Assembly: GCF_048128805.1 (NCBI RefSeq)
Contig: NC_136016.1
Location: 11,072,176 to 11,136,175 of the forward strand
DNA: 64,000 nucleotides
Direction of reading: 5' to 3'
Source of the DNA: Centroberyx gerrardi
Lineage: Eukaryota; Chordata; Actinopteri; Beryciformes; Berycidae
Shown here one piece after another: positions 39,301 through 51,089 of this stretch. Position numbers and translations under genes: made by a program. The notes under the pieces were generated by a model. It was not told the DNA's origin. It worked only from the letters and a program-made list of their open reading frames with translations, and did not search any database. The stretch's first letter is position 1, and each line of letters opens with the position of its first letter.

Positions 39301-42089
39301 AGATGTCCGACTGAGCTTTTCTGATTCCCTTGACTGCTTTTCCTGATTAAAATAGCATAAAGAATGCCATTTTCCTCTGCGCTCAGGGAAATGAATCAAA
39401 ACATCCCTGAGGACGACACCTTTATTTCCTCTCCAGGAAAACGTCTCACGTTTTCAGGACTGATAACATTCAGAGACCGACACCCAGTGCTGTCTGGCTT
39501 GGTGCTTGATGCGCACCGAAAGAGCAGTTTTGACATATTAAACAACAGACATTCTCATATCTGAAGGAGTGTAACACTTATGTGGGCAGAAATCCCTTAA
39601 TCAATTCCAACCACTTTCAAGAGGACCAACTGTGGTGACAGAGGCAATATTCATTACTCGTATAAAACTTTTGGGTTTGATGTTAAAAACTGCCTACGGA
39701 AAGCCACTGGTGAAACCTTAAAAGAAAACGCCACTCTCAGATACTCATACACTGTTATGTGTCATCAATCTGTGATGGTCAATGCATTTCAGGAGTTATT
39801 TTGTGATGAAGTGCTGAAATGTACATTTTTGTTGTGCCCACTTCCCCTCAACCTGCCTCATCCACTTCTATGTCAGTTAGTGATTTCCTACATTTCCCAG
39901 AATGTCCTTTGACAACCTGAACATGCCTGAGAACATGCCTGTGCCTGAGCATTTCAGCCGTGGGTTTTACATGTAGGTGGAGAGAACAATAGCGATAGTG
40001 GAGTGAGAGGTTTTCCAGTCAAGAAAAAGTGAGTCGCGCCCCTTATGCAAAACACAACATGTCTCGTGGCTGCGTTGCATTGTGGTCCATTGAGGCAACT
40101 GTCTGTGTAGAAATTGGTCTCTCTGCCTCTTCTATGATGGATTTCTCCCTGTATGATTGTTGAACCTTGCTGCAAAATGGCAAGTCTAGAAAGAAGCCCT
40201 TGCTCTTTGATTCTGAGGGACTGACACCAAAACCTGATGTTTACCGTTGAGGTTTTAGATGGAACAGTCACATCATCTATGTTTGGCCAACTGCCTATTG
40301 GAATAACAAAAATACACCACCAAACAACAAAATGGACCCAGAAATGCAAAGTACATCGCCAATAGCCATTTTTTTACAGTGTTAAAAGTGATTTAGGGTA
40401 GATTTTTACTGTAATGCCCAGCAAATGGCTTAGTGAGCCAGTGGGACCATTAAGCGTTGACTGTTGAGACGCAAGCTAAGATTTCATGTTGCTAAATGGA
40501 TTTTTCTGAGACTTCTTCTGCCATTATGGATCAATGTTTCAAATTAACATTTGAGAAATCCTATGCCCATCTGCTATAGCCTTCTCTTTTTGTCTCGACC
40601 TTTGGCCTGTCAGCAGGCCTGGTCGGAGCGAGCGACTGCGTTTGGCTGGGACTGTGGAAAACAGGGCCTTGTCACTCCCCCGTGAGCAGACAGATAAGCA
40701 CCAAAAGACAAAAAAGTTTAGGGTTGGTCTACCAAAAAAAAAAACATCATGACCTCATAATGGAAAACCTCCACGCTCCCAGCTCAGATGTGTGTGAGGA
40801 GTGGGATAGCAAGAGAGCGAGAGAAGCAAAACTAGTGCATGTCATTGATGGGATGAGAGAAAGCTCTGAGGATGACTGTCTTTTATCTGTGCCGAGCCGA
40901 GCTGACAACTAAGAACTAGAATAGAACAGTACAGCAAGACAGCAGTCATCTCCAACCTCATGTAAAAACCATGAGAACTGGAACCCAAATCTTACCAGTA
41001 TGCAGACCTATTTTTCTGATAAATGCTTTATCACAGCAGTGTTTTAGTATGCCATGAATGCACAGCTTGCAACTGTAAGAGTGTGTGTAAAGTATGCCAT
41101 GAAAATGACATTTTCTACAGTGAAGGCGCTGCTATTTCACAAATCCACACTACGTTAAATCCTAAACAAACAACTGAGAAGCATAAAACATCAAAACCAA
41201 AAAGTTTCCAATCTTACAACATTGCCCAGCCAAAGCTGACTTAATTTCCACCTTATAAAGCGCTGAATGGAGATCACAGGGAAATGAGCGTTTTCTCTGT
41301 TCGAACAACAGGCATTACACAGATTAACAGTCTTTGTTGAAACATATCATTACCACATAAGTCCCTGTCAAGACGGACCAGATGTCAGATAATAGGCTGA
41401 GCAGACTGAGGTAGGTGCTGGCCTGAAGCCATTGAGCAAGTAAGAACAGCTTCTTTCCCATATAAACTGCTCCCATATAGACAGCTCCCTGTCTGGCTGG
41501 GCAACTCTGATCTTCCTTGAGATGATATAGTGGATATAGATACCAGTGAATAAAATATGATATTCATGTCCAATAGAATAGAGAATAGCTTAACTGGAGA
41601 GAATGTGTCTATTGCACTGACCAAGACCATCCACCCTGTTAGAGACACGACAAGCCCTGTTTTCAAAATTGTTTGATAGCCCCACTGGCCTTTCTGGACG
41701 GGTATGAATGACTTATCACGAATTTATCAACAATATCATGTTATTTGAAAAAACAAAAATCTGTTGCATAGTTCCTACATACGAAAGCCATGAAGATACA
41801 GCCTACATGTTGCAATGTACGGAGGAATATTTGCTCGATTTTGCGCACAAAAGGCCAGCTAAGTCTGTTTTATTAAACACTGCTGGGGATGTTTATTGGC
41901 TTATAGCTGGCTGGCGTTTGCCTATAGAGAGCGGCGCGATAGGCAATAGGTTATTGATCGGCTGCTGCAAGAGCCTGACACCTCACACACATACGTTTAG
42001 ACAAAGGTATAAGCAAAAACAACTTTGATATGCAAACATGAGCAGCTGACAATATACATGAGTTGCTGTACAAAAGAAGAAGCGATTAC

Positions 42090-42530
42090 CTTTCCTACAC
42101 TTGAATCTTTGTTTTTCTGGCCAGCTCTCGCATCACATCCGCGCCTCTTCGTAGCAGCTGCTGCTCCCGTTACCGTCTCTGCTGCAGCGCTCCGTGTGGC
42201 TCCTCAAACGAAATTACCCGAATCGTCCGCACGTTTCCAGTCGGTCCGAAATAGCTTACGTGAATGACTCTTTGCAAATAATTGCATCCGTTCAATGCGA
42301 CTATATTCAGTCCGAATGCAGACGGCTGTCACAGTAGCGACACCCATGGGTGTACGCGGCGCGAGCTCTGCAGGTAGCGCCCGGACTGACGGCTACTCCT
42401 CGCCGGCAAAATATGACAAGTGTCGGGACCATGCACTACAAAAGTCATGTGAGTGCGGTGCAGCCAGAGCCAGTCTGTGCCCAGTGCCACGCAGCGCCGC
42501 AACATGGAGCGCTGGACTGCCCACCGATGT
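42090..42530 (-). promoter_or_regulatory. tanc2: CpG-rich block: candidate tanc2 promoter and 5' UTR exon
   Basis: About 30 CpG dinucleotides fall within 42120-42540, against very few per kilobase on either side. Read on the minus strand, the block could hold a 5' untranslated exon ending in AGGAAAG followed by a GTAATC donor at 42089-42084. An alternative donor, CAC followed by GTAAGC, lies about 170 bp upstream in transcript terms (near 42257). Either would splice to the acceptor at 8766. The distance to march10 (about 3.2 kb, divergent) agrees with the vertebrate TANC2/MARCHF10 arrangement. Exon extent and start site are not fixed by the sequence. The frames within it match no protein I know. 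Confidence 0.45.
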
Positions 42531-44120
42531 GTCAAGTCAGCCAGAATTAAAAACAGAACGTCCGGTCATACCTTTCAAAATAAAAGCCTTATTGACGAAT
42601 GTTTGCGATGTTTTTTGAGTAATACAAAATACCAATGTCAAAATAAAAAAGCATTTATTATGATAAATATATAATAAATGAAAATACAACTATTGGTTTA
42701 CATTTATTATGTTTTTGCGATTATTAATGCCTGAGTTCCGGTGTTAATCAGATTGTCTCTGGCTGGTTTGACGCAGCTGAATCTGCCCTGTCGGACAGAC
42801 GGAGCACAGGAACAAACACTCACACTCAGTGGGGGTGGAAGGTAAGGCTTAATGAATTATTCATGATGAAAGGAGGCACTAATACCTAAATCATTCATAA
42901 TTATTCAAGAGAGACAAGGTCGATGCCAATCAAACTTCAATTCCTCTCCCCTTACGACCCGGCATTTGACATTTGAAGTGATAGATGGAGTAGCGGCGGG
43001 CTTGGCCAGGACACTATAATACCCTGTCTAAACTCCATCTACCCCTTCTTCAATCAATCATCAAAACTACAGGCCTATCAGCTGCATTACAATCAGGGAT
43101 GTAGCAGAGGGTAACCCACCTGAACACTGTACCTTTTTAATTGTGGAATAGAGGTTAGATGCCCTTTTAGGCTGATATAAATCTATACGACATTAATTGT
43201 ATATAGGCCTATTACAGTAAGTAGCATCAAGCTGGTGTACACTATATGACGACAGGGTCTTTTAAGGGGGGAAAGCATAAATTATGGCTTGATTTTATTT
43301 ATATTGGTGGTTGTTGGCTTTATGATGACTGGCACTTTACCCACCCTTTTATTTACCACTACATCACTGATTACAACTGATTCTTACTGATCATGATCAC
43401 TGACTGAATAATATAAGAGCGAATAATATCATGAGGGAAGACTGAGATCTAGATGTTGCCAACTGTATTTAAGTCTTATTGTGCCTTGTGATTTTTGATG
43501 TATCAAAGTCCCAATCAACATTCAAATATGAGCTTATGAGGTGCAAACCTTCCTATACTGTAGTAACCTCCATAAAAGGATTTGCTGAGGTAGATATAGA
43601 GTACTCCCACCATCAATAGACCAAACTTTTCAATTACCATTAGGCAGATAAGAGGATATAATGCACTCTATTATGTCTAGTGAAAGAGGTGGGCAGGCTA
43701 TGCTCTAAATACATGCATAAACCCTCAACTACACAATCTACAAGAAAGAAGGCAATTCAGAGGTAATCGGTGGTAATCAACACACTCACCCACACCAAGG
43801 AACCTGTCTTGAGTCCGGTGCCACAGTAAACAACTGGATTCATCAGTGACACTGTTGTTGAAGAGTTGCGCAGCTACCCTGGTAAGCACGCACACAGACA
43901 AAACAAACAGACGTGGCAAACGTCATACATCTCAGCTTGTGCGTGATTTAACTAAATATATCCTTCAGTCAGCAGCCATACCAACAAACCAGCTAAAGGA
44001 GATACTGTATGTGTATGAGGTTGCCTGGCCTCATGGGAATGAGAAATACCTCTGGGGGGGCTTGGTAACTGGCTTTGGTGCAGGCTTTCTGGCACAGTGA
44101 CTGTGAGGTGGGGGAGCCCA

Positions 44121-44262
44121 GAGACAGTCGAGTGGTTAAGCCCCCCACTTCTGGAGCCACATGTGCTTCCACTGGCACAGAATCAAATCCTGCCAGAGAT
44201 TTCCCCACTGTCTCCCTCTCTGCGTTCCTTCTGTCTAAATAAAAACAATAAAAACACTACAG
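44121..44262 (+). mobile_element. Old tRNA-derived SINE
   Basis: An A-box-like CGAGTGGTTAAG (about 44129) resembles the class II tRNA (Leu/Ser) head. It is followed by a degenerate B box AATCAAATCC (about 44184), a pyrimidine-rich body (CCACTGTCTCCCTCTCTGCG) and an AATAAAAACAATAAAAACA tail. The sequence is more diverged than the SINEs at 29073 and 36119, so it is probably older. Its boundaries are approximate. Confidence 0.65.
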
Positions 44263-44445
44263 GTGAGTGGACCGCCCAGTCTCCTTTTAACAGACTGCAA
44301 GGGGAGCTGAGATTAATGGGGGTTAACGTGTGATTGAGGGGAGATCAGCAGAGTCATGTGGAGCCAGAGGAGTGGGAGAGCAATAGAGTGAAGCCTGGCC
44401 CTGGATCTTCTGCTAATCTATTGAAGCTGCACTTCTGGCATAGCA

Positions 44446-44448
<3 letters not shown>

Positions 44449-44526
<78 letters not shown>

Positions 44527-44530
44527 CTGT
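44449..44530. repeat. Composite (CT)n(GT)n microsatellite
   Basis: About 21 CT units (44449-44490) run directly into about 20 GT units with one TATG interruption (44491-44530). Confidence 0.95.
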
Positions 44531-45155
44531 GCCAAAGCAAAGTCTCACAGTGGTTGCTCTGCACCCCCTCCCCTCAGGTTCTGGCAGTAGCAATCTTTCA
44601 TACCACTCTCAGATGTTATGCTGCCAGTGTGCGACTGAAGGATCGCAGAGTCTATGCTTTTTTCAGCCTCTTGACTAATTCATTGCAAATGATACAGCCT
44701 GGCCTTTCATATTATAGTGCGTTAAAATAAGGACAGATGGATTATCTTAGTCCAGTTGCCTGTGTAGCAGTAGCCTTTTCTGAGGCTTGGCAAGCCTAAA
44801 TGTCTCCTGTGAAGGAAATTATTCTTAGGTTATTCAAATGGGAGGCGCACATTTGAAACTGATAAGCTACAGAGACACCTGATGAAGTGCAGACTTCAGG
44901 ATTACCTTGGCCAAACACATTTTGTATATGTAATGTAATACTATAATACATTTCAAATGAAAACATTACATTACTTCACACATTAAGAAAGATACATGAG
45001 CAGGTGATACAGTGTAGTGGTGAGGTAAAAGATGTAGTGAATATAGCAGAGTAGCCCTGCTGGACACCTTCTCCTAAGCTCATTATCTCTGTTGGATGAC
45101 TACAAAGGTTTTTTTCCTTCTGGCACAGGGGCAGATATGGTTACTCCCATATATG

Positions 45156-45156
45156 G

Positions 45157-45212
<56 letters not shown>
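45156..45212. repeat. (TG)n microsatellite
   Basis: About 28 TG units with one GC substitution near the left end, about 600 bp upstream of the march10 first exon. Confidence 0.95.
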
Positions 45213-45213
<1 letters not shown>

Positions 45214-45720
45214 CAGCCTGTGTATGTCTTCACATTGTAGGGTGAAAGGCTTGTATGACATGTGAAATGCATGGCTGGAATGCCATTTTATTTAAATTTT
45301 TTAACCTTTTTTGTGTTTACTTAAAGTATGACACAAAGAGACATGCATGGCATATGCTTATGATAGCAAGTATAGTAACAGAGTAACAGCAAATGAAAGG
45401 TTGATCAACTCCGATTCTCACAGCACATAGCAACAGTAAGCATAGCAACCAGTTGCTAGGGAGAGACAAAAGGCAGATCCCTAAAGAGCTGACTTGCTCA
45501 TTGGGTAAGTCAGCCATATAAAAGGAAATCCCCTCAAGACTTCCCTCCGCTAATATTTCCAGAATTATGATATTATGAAGTGGGGAAAACAGCAAATTGG
45601 CCTGGGAGAGGTGCCAATTATTCTTTTATCATAACAGCACGCTCACTTTTAACATGATGCAGATTTTCCACTCCTGTTGACACTAAAGGCTTTCAAGCGA
45701 GCGCGACCTCGACACATCTC

Positions 45721-45890
45721 TGCACCTATGCTTGTGGGAGCGCGCATCTCCATGGAGACGCGTCATTTGGATAAAAATACAAGCGGGGAAATTCACTGGA
45801 CAGGATTTGTTTACAGCGGTTAACTTCACAACACCCTATGGCTGACTGCATCTTTCGTATCGGTCCAACTCAAGGAGGTCCGACTGAAGC
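45721..45890 (+). promoter_or_regulatory. march10: march10 core promoter and non-coding exon 1, with RFX X-box
   Basis: The segment is CpG-richer than its surroundings. It contains ATCTCCATGGAGAC at 45746-45759, a full match to the RFX X-box pattern RYYNYY-N2-RRNRAC. About ten bases downstream lies a TATA-like GATAAAAATA (45770-45779). A non-coding first exon probably starts near 45800 and ends at 45890, where GAAGC is followed by a strong GTGAGT donor. It would splice to the acceptor at 46353-46354. RFX factors drive ciliary and spermatid genes in animals, and mammalian MARCHF10 is a spermatid protein, so the site fits. Start site and factor binding are inferred. Confidence 0.6.
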
Positions 45891-46373
45891 GTGAGTCTAC
45901 AACGTCACTTTACAATGTTAGCGTTGCAGTTTGCTGGATTTTAATAGTAATGTAACCCGATCATGACATGTCATTCTTTTGCATTTGACACTTAACAAAT
46001 CACTTTGACTCCTGTCACCACCTGGGTCAACTCGCAAGCTAACTAAGCTAGCTACAGGTAACGTTACCTTACATAACCAGCTTGTTTATAATTATGCAAT
46101 TCTGTGAGGTCGTAACAGTACCTTTATGGCTTCAAGGGGTAACAACATACAGTAGCTGACACAGTGGATACAGGTAAGAGTGGATATAGGTGTCAGACTG
46201 CTTTGTGTGGATGGCAAACTCTTCAGCTTGCTTTCTCCAAGATTATGTCACAGCTGATGGTGTCTGTTCCTGCAAATGAGAAGGTTTCCCATATAGCTCG
46301 CTACCATCTGTTCTGCTGCATGTCTCAGACACTCTCTGTACCTTTGTATTTCAGGTTGTAGCCTAACCATACA

Positions 46374-49300
46374 ATGGATAACTGGGAACTACGGGCAGCT
46401 GAAAACCTCACCAATACTGAACATATGCGTGAGGTGAGAAGGAAACTAGATCTGGACTACGAGGTACTGTAGGTTGCAGCCCGGTTGAAGTTTCACAGAG
46501 AATATTCTTGCATGTCATTCACTGTGTCCGTATGAATTGAATTTGGTTGACTCTCTCCTCTCCTGTCAGTATCACCTTCGAAGGCGGGAACGAGAAAGGG
46601 CAGATGCAGAGGTGAAACGACAGATACTGGGTATGCGGACACCTTCGCCACCATCATCACAGTCCAATAAGTTCAAAACTAGAACATATGATAGACCTTG
46701 GGCTCAGGGAGCGGCAGCTGCAAAGCAGGTCTCAAAGGTAACAACTTTTTAAACAAAAAAAAATATAGCTTTTCCCCTACACTGTCTTACTTACATTCTA
46801 AAACCTCTTTGCCCGCCACCTGCAGCCGTCTCCCTGCAGCTATGGGAAAAGTGCTTCATCCGAGACAAGGAGCTCATGGAACAAAGGCTCGGTGTCCTGC
46901 CTCCCAGCGATCTCCAGTGCAACCCAGAGCAAGACTACAGAGCTGGCAATGACTTCAAAGATTCCCCACAGAGGAAAGGCCCCCCTGGCATCCAACTGTA
47001 AGTTCTCGAGGATTCATTTTGTGTTGCAGGTTATAAAAGGATACAACTGACCAATTTCCTCAGTATTGGCTGTTTCCTCCTATTTTTGTTATCCTTTATG
47101 CTATTACATAATTTGTTCTTTAATATCTGCTGTGTTGTTATTGCAAGTCGATATGTTTGGATTTTTCTTTTTCTTTTTTTTTTGAGCGTAGCTTTTCCTC
47201 CTCTCCCTTTCCAAGGTAATAAAGAACATCCTGCACACTATCAAAACAAGCACAGGTCTGTGGATGTGAAAGGCAGAGTTTTAAAGGCACCCACCCATGG
47301 GAAGGCAAACAAACGAACACAAAGCCAAGACATCCTGAAGGGCAAGAACAAGATGAAACACCTGTGCGACAGAGCAAACATCTCCGCCAGGAAAGACCCG
47401 GTTTGTACATCAACATTAGAGAGACACTCGCTCCCACAGCCTCTGATCTCTTCCCCTAGACACTCCTACACACACTGGCCACGCCTGTTGACGCTGCACC
47501 ACCGGCCCCCGAGCCCCGAGGACGAGCCGGCTCTGCAGCTGTTATCTGATCCCTTTGAGGGCTTCTCAGAGGCCAACAGTATAACAGAAGAGCTAGAAGA
47601 CATAAGCAGCGAAGACACTTACAGAGAGGACTTTTCCACAGTTTCAGATGACACCACTATATCATCCATAGACTCTGAGCATAGTGTTGAGAACTCTCTG
47701 AGCGACTCCGCCATTGTCCCACTCAGCAGTCTTCTTCCCAGACTCGATGTGCTGTCCAGCGAATCTGAAGGGGAGATGGTGGATGATGACTTATCAGCCT
47801 CCTGGCAGGACACAGATAGAGAGAGTTATTACATCCCTGTTCGGTGGACAGGCTCTCAGTCAAGCTCAGCCAGCACCCGCCCTTCTCACAGCGCTCGTAG
47901 CCTGCGGTCTTTGAGTTCACAGCTAAGTACATCAGGAATATCAGGTAGAGCGTCTGTTAGTAGTGATGGATACAGTCCCATGCCTCCACTGGTGCCAACA
48001 GGGCGACCTCACATTGCACCACTGCCCCCTATTACTGACAGAGTCAACAGGAGCTTTGTGGCTTCCCCTCAGCAGACAGACCGATATCTCCCTGAGCTGG
48101 TCGGGGGGCCTCAAACCAGCTGGCTAGCATCACAGACAAGACCCAGCACCGGCTTCTCTAGGAGGCGCTCCATTCTACAGGAGGAAGCAGAAGGTGATCA
48201 GGAAGGAATCGGCAGCGACAGTAGCGATGACACGTCGCTATCTCCCGGTGAGGCCTCGGATCCGAGGACCTCTGGGCACATGGATCATCTGACCTTGTGG
48301 CTGATGATGCTTCGTGACAGCAGTGAGGAGCGAGAGCGTTTCCAAGAGCGTCAACCACAAGAGGTCCAGACAGTGACAGATAGCAACTCAGAGGCTATAC
48401 GCAGACTCAGAGAAAGGTGACTATGGATGAATAGATGAAAAACATTTTTTTAATTATATCTCACTCATAAATACATTTACATAGCCCCTTAGAGACATGC
48501 ATATGCATAAAACACAGTTTATAAAGTACTTAACAGTCAAATAAGATGAAACAGCTTTATTAGAAAATAAGGTAAAAAACAAGGCACCACAGGATGAAAG
48601 GTAAGAACGAGACAATGAGAGTAAAAATAATAGGGTAAAAGGCATCACGTTAATGAAAGTCTATAAAAATTGTTTTTCAAAGGTGATTTAAAAGACGATA
48701 CCGATTCAGTTATGTGGATAGGCTTGCATCGTATAATCTTGTGGGGTAGAATTTGAATTCTATTATCTTTTACTACCTATAGGTTGTTAGAGGAGTCGTC
48801 TGATGAGGAAGAGGTGGACCAGTGTCGGATCTGCCAGAGTGGTCCTTGTTCCCTAACCAACCCACTGCTAACACCCTGTCAGTGCTCCGGCAGTCTGCAG
48901 TTCATTCACCATGACTGCCTGAAGAAATGGATCCAGACAAGAATCCTGTCAGGTCAGTGTATAATTAGAGGTGATATGTTGAACTTGCCATAGTCTGACT
49001 GATCAGCAAGCCAGAGGCTGACTGGTTCAAAAAGAACAATTTATTCAGGCTGTTAAGTGTTTATAGGTAATATGTGTATGTGCATTGTATACTCTTTTTT
49101 CCAGGGTCAGAGCTGTCTGCTGTCAAAACATGTGAACTGTGTAAGGGGAGTCTAACATTGGACCTGGATAACTTTGATTTGGATGATTATTACCAAAGAC
49201 ATGGCCCGCAGCAACAGGTAAATTGAGACAATGTATTTGAATTACCCAATGGAGAGTGAAGATTGAAATGTATGCAAATAGAAAACCTGGCAAGATGGTT

Positions 49301-50419
49301 GAACACCACCATTATGAGGAACACCATCTCTTGCATTAGTTACTAAGCCAGTCATTTTGCTTCAAAAATTATGACCATAGCACTTTGCCTTGCTCCCATT
49401 TGTTCCCAGGCGGACGACCTCAGTGTAGATCTGGACATGCTGTTGCAGCAGATGTTCTTAGATCTGGTGCAGGTGATACATTCCCGCAATGACTCATTCT
49501 CCAGGGTAAGAAACTGTCTGCTCATGAAGCCTTTACTCATTCATTCAATACGTTATTGCACATACTGCACGATGTAGGTCGACACCACCCAGAGTACACA
49601 AAGAAAAGAATTCATAATTAGCTCTGTAGGCAGCCAGTATTAGCACTGTGCAACAGGTCAATGACAAACTATCAAGAGCCAGATGAAATGTATGTGATAC
49701 CTGTGTTAGTGAGAAGCAGGCTGAGGGACAGACATGTTCTTGTCTAAGATATTACAAGAGGGTATTTCAGTGGGACTGAACAGCATGTACCTTCTACTAA
49801 GTGACAGAATGAAAAACATTTTTTTCAATTAGTCATTTAATAATTACTACTATATGAGTGGATACATATTTAATAGCCAGAGCTTATATTGGCTTTTTGG
49901 AAATTTGAAAGTAATTTCTCCAGAGCCATGATAGTAAATGACTACCCACATAGATAAATGCCAGCATTAGGAGTCAGGCTAAATGTCTTTAAGAACCTGA
50001 GTTATGATTATAGGAATGTCCTACTCAAATAATAATTTTCCAAAATGACATATTCACAATTTGGAAAAAAAACTCTACTATTACAGAATGATTGATAGCA
50101 CAAAATTAAAACAAAATTATGGTAGTTTAAAAGGGTATTCGGTAACAAGTCCTTTTTTGGCAAAATAGTTACACTTTTACACACTATATTTTAGAAATAT
50201 TTGCTTATAAACTGGAGGAAGTGATATTTTTATATGAAATGTATATATAGCATTTTGGAAATATGCTCTTTATTTGTTACCAAGTGGGACTGTTCATTCT
50301 CTTCTTAGATTTGGTTCATTCTTCCCTTAGATTTTGAGACAGCCAATCGTTCCCCACACACTGAGGATGAGAGTCAGCAGAGCGGGACAGAGGAGCAACC
50401 CCACACCAGGGACATCTGA
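46374..50419 (+). CDS. march10: E3 ubiquitin-protein ligase MARCHF10-like (RING-CH finger), 8 coding exons
   Basis: The coding exons are 46374-46463, 46570-46737, 46826-46997, 47216-48416, 48783-48952, 49105-49217, 49410-49505 and 50309-50419. All have GT-AG borders and compatible phases, giving 706 residues (human about 808). The start MDNWELRAAENL sits 19 bases into the exon after an acceptor. A basic helix (LRRRERERADAEVKRQ) matches the conserved N-terminus. The long middle exon is serine/acidic rich and probably disordered. The RING-CH finger at residues 558-613 has the full C4HC3 set (C558, C561, C576, C578, H586, C589, C610, C613). It is followed by a leucine-rich helix (LDMLLQQMFLDLVQVIHS) and an acidic tail, as in MARCHF10. 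MARCHF7 is the nearest paralogue, but position beside tanc2 favours MARCHF10. The family transfers ubiquitin from E2; MARCHF10 acts in spermatids. The hydrophobic open frame before 47192 is intronic. Confidence 0.92.
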
Positions 50420-51075
50420 CACTTAATCCTCAGACCTACTCCATGTTTTTTCATCATGACTGACGTCAAACTCATCATTAATGCATTATGATTTATTCAT
50501 TAAATGTTTATGGCAATGCACCACAATGCAGTGCATCTAATTAAACTGAGCCATCTCGAGAGTTGATGAACTCTGCAAAAGAAGGTAAAGGCGATGAAGA
50601 CACTTGTATATCTATTTAAATGAAGTTATTGTTTATTGCAATATTTATTACATTTTTCAATTTTTCCCAGTTATTTGTTTCTAAGTTATTGCTGTGAGAG
50701 ATTTAGAAAATATTCTATATTGATACAGGTCAACATGTCGAAGTGTATTTTTTACAAATGTAAAAGAAATATTTGCTTTAGAGAATGCTCTTTAAATGAA
50801 GCTAATTCTAACAATAACCTAAATTATGTCAATCACTTAAAAATACATGACAGTTATTTTAAGAGCTAAACTACTCAGGGAACTATACTGGTTTATTTTG
50901 GAGCCATTTCATTACATGAGATATTTCAGTGCACAGACGTTTCTCTTTCTTATGCCAATCATCTCAGTTAGTTGCATAGTGTATGTTCTGTGCCTGAGTA
51001 AACTGTATCTTGTCAACATCTACAAATGGAAAACAAACTTCACTGTAAAGAGAATAAAGACATTTTCAGTGGATG
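50420..51075 (+). terminator. march10: march10 3' UTR and polyadenylation signal
   Basis: After the stop codon no further exon is visible. The first good AATAAA on the plus strand is at 51053-51058, so cleavage would fall near 51070-51080. This overlaps the end of cntd1, whose stop codon is at 51090 on the other strand. The extent is inferred from the hexamer only. Confidence 0.5.
50892..50897 (-). terminator. cntd1: Candidate cntd1 polyadenylation signal
   Basis: AATAAA on the minus strand, about 195 bases after the cntd1 stop codon. If it is used, the cntd1 and march10 transcripts overlap by roughly 150-200 bases in antisense. Confidence 0.45.
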
Positions 51076-51089
51076 AATGCTGTCAAGGC

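Larger units (their letters stand above)
8765..42089 (-). other. tanc2: Probable large tanc2 5' intron (33 kb, non-coding)
   Basis: This lies between the acceptor of the first coding exon and the candidate 5' UTR exon donor at 42089. No coding exon could be supported. It holds the nested transposons (17265-18169), tandem duplications (11054-11205 and 16350-17090), two SINEs (29073 and 36119), the foldback element near 34953, the dispersed repeat near 31220, several microsatellites and A/C homopolymers. Several AT-rich blocks with TAAT/ATTA cores are candidate enhancers. In the remaining stretches I see nothing beyond unique intronic sequence. Additional untranslated exons could be hidden here. 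Confidence 0.5.
42531..45720. other. Intergenic region between tanc2 and march10
   Basis: No gene was found. It holds an AT-rich block with ATTATTCATGAT and CATAATTATTCAA (42850-42910), an old SINE (44121-44262), a composite (CT)n(GT)n microsatellite and a (TG)n microsatellite. The rest appears unique and non-coding. Confidence 0.6.

Noticed and set aside
47086-47191. Hydrophobic N-terminal extension on the large march10 frame, resembling a signal peptide or membrane helix
   Set aside because: It is the pyrimidine-rich intron tract before the acceptor. The true N-terminus comes from three upstream exons.
46374-50419. Assignment of this gene as march7 rather than march10
   Set aside because: The RING-CH region alone would not exclude MARCHF7, but the divergent tanc2 neighbour and the N- and C-terminal text fit MARCHF10 better.
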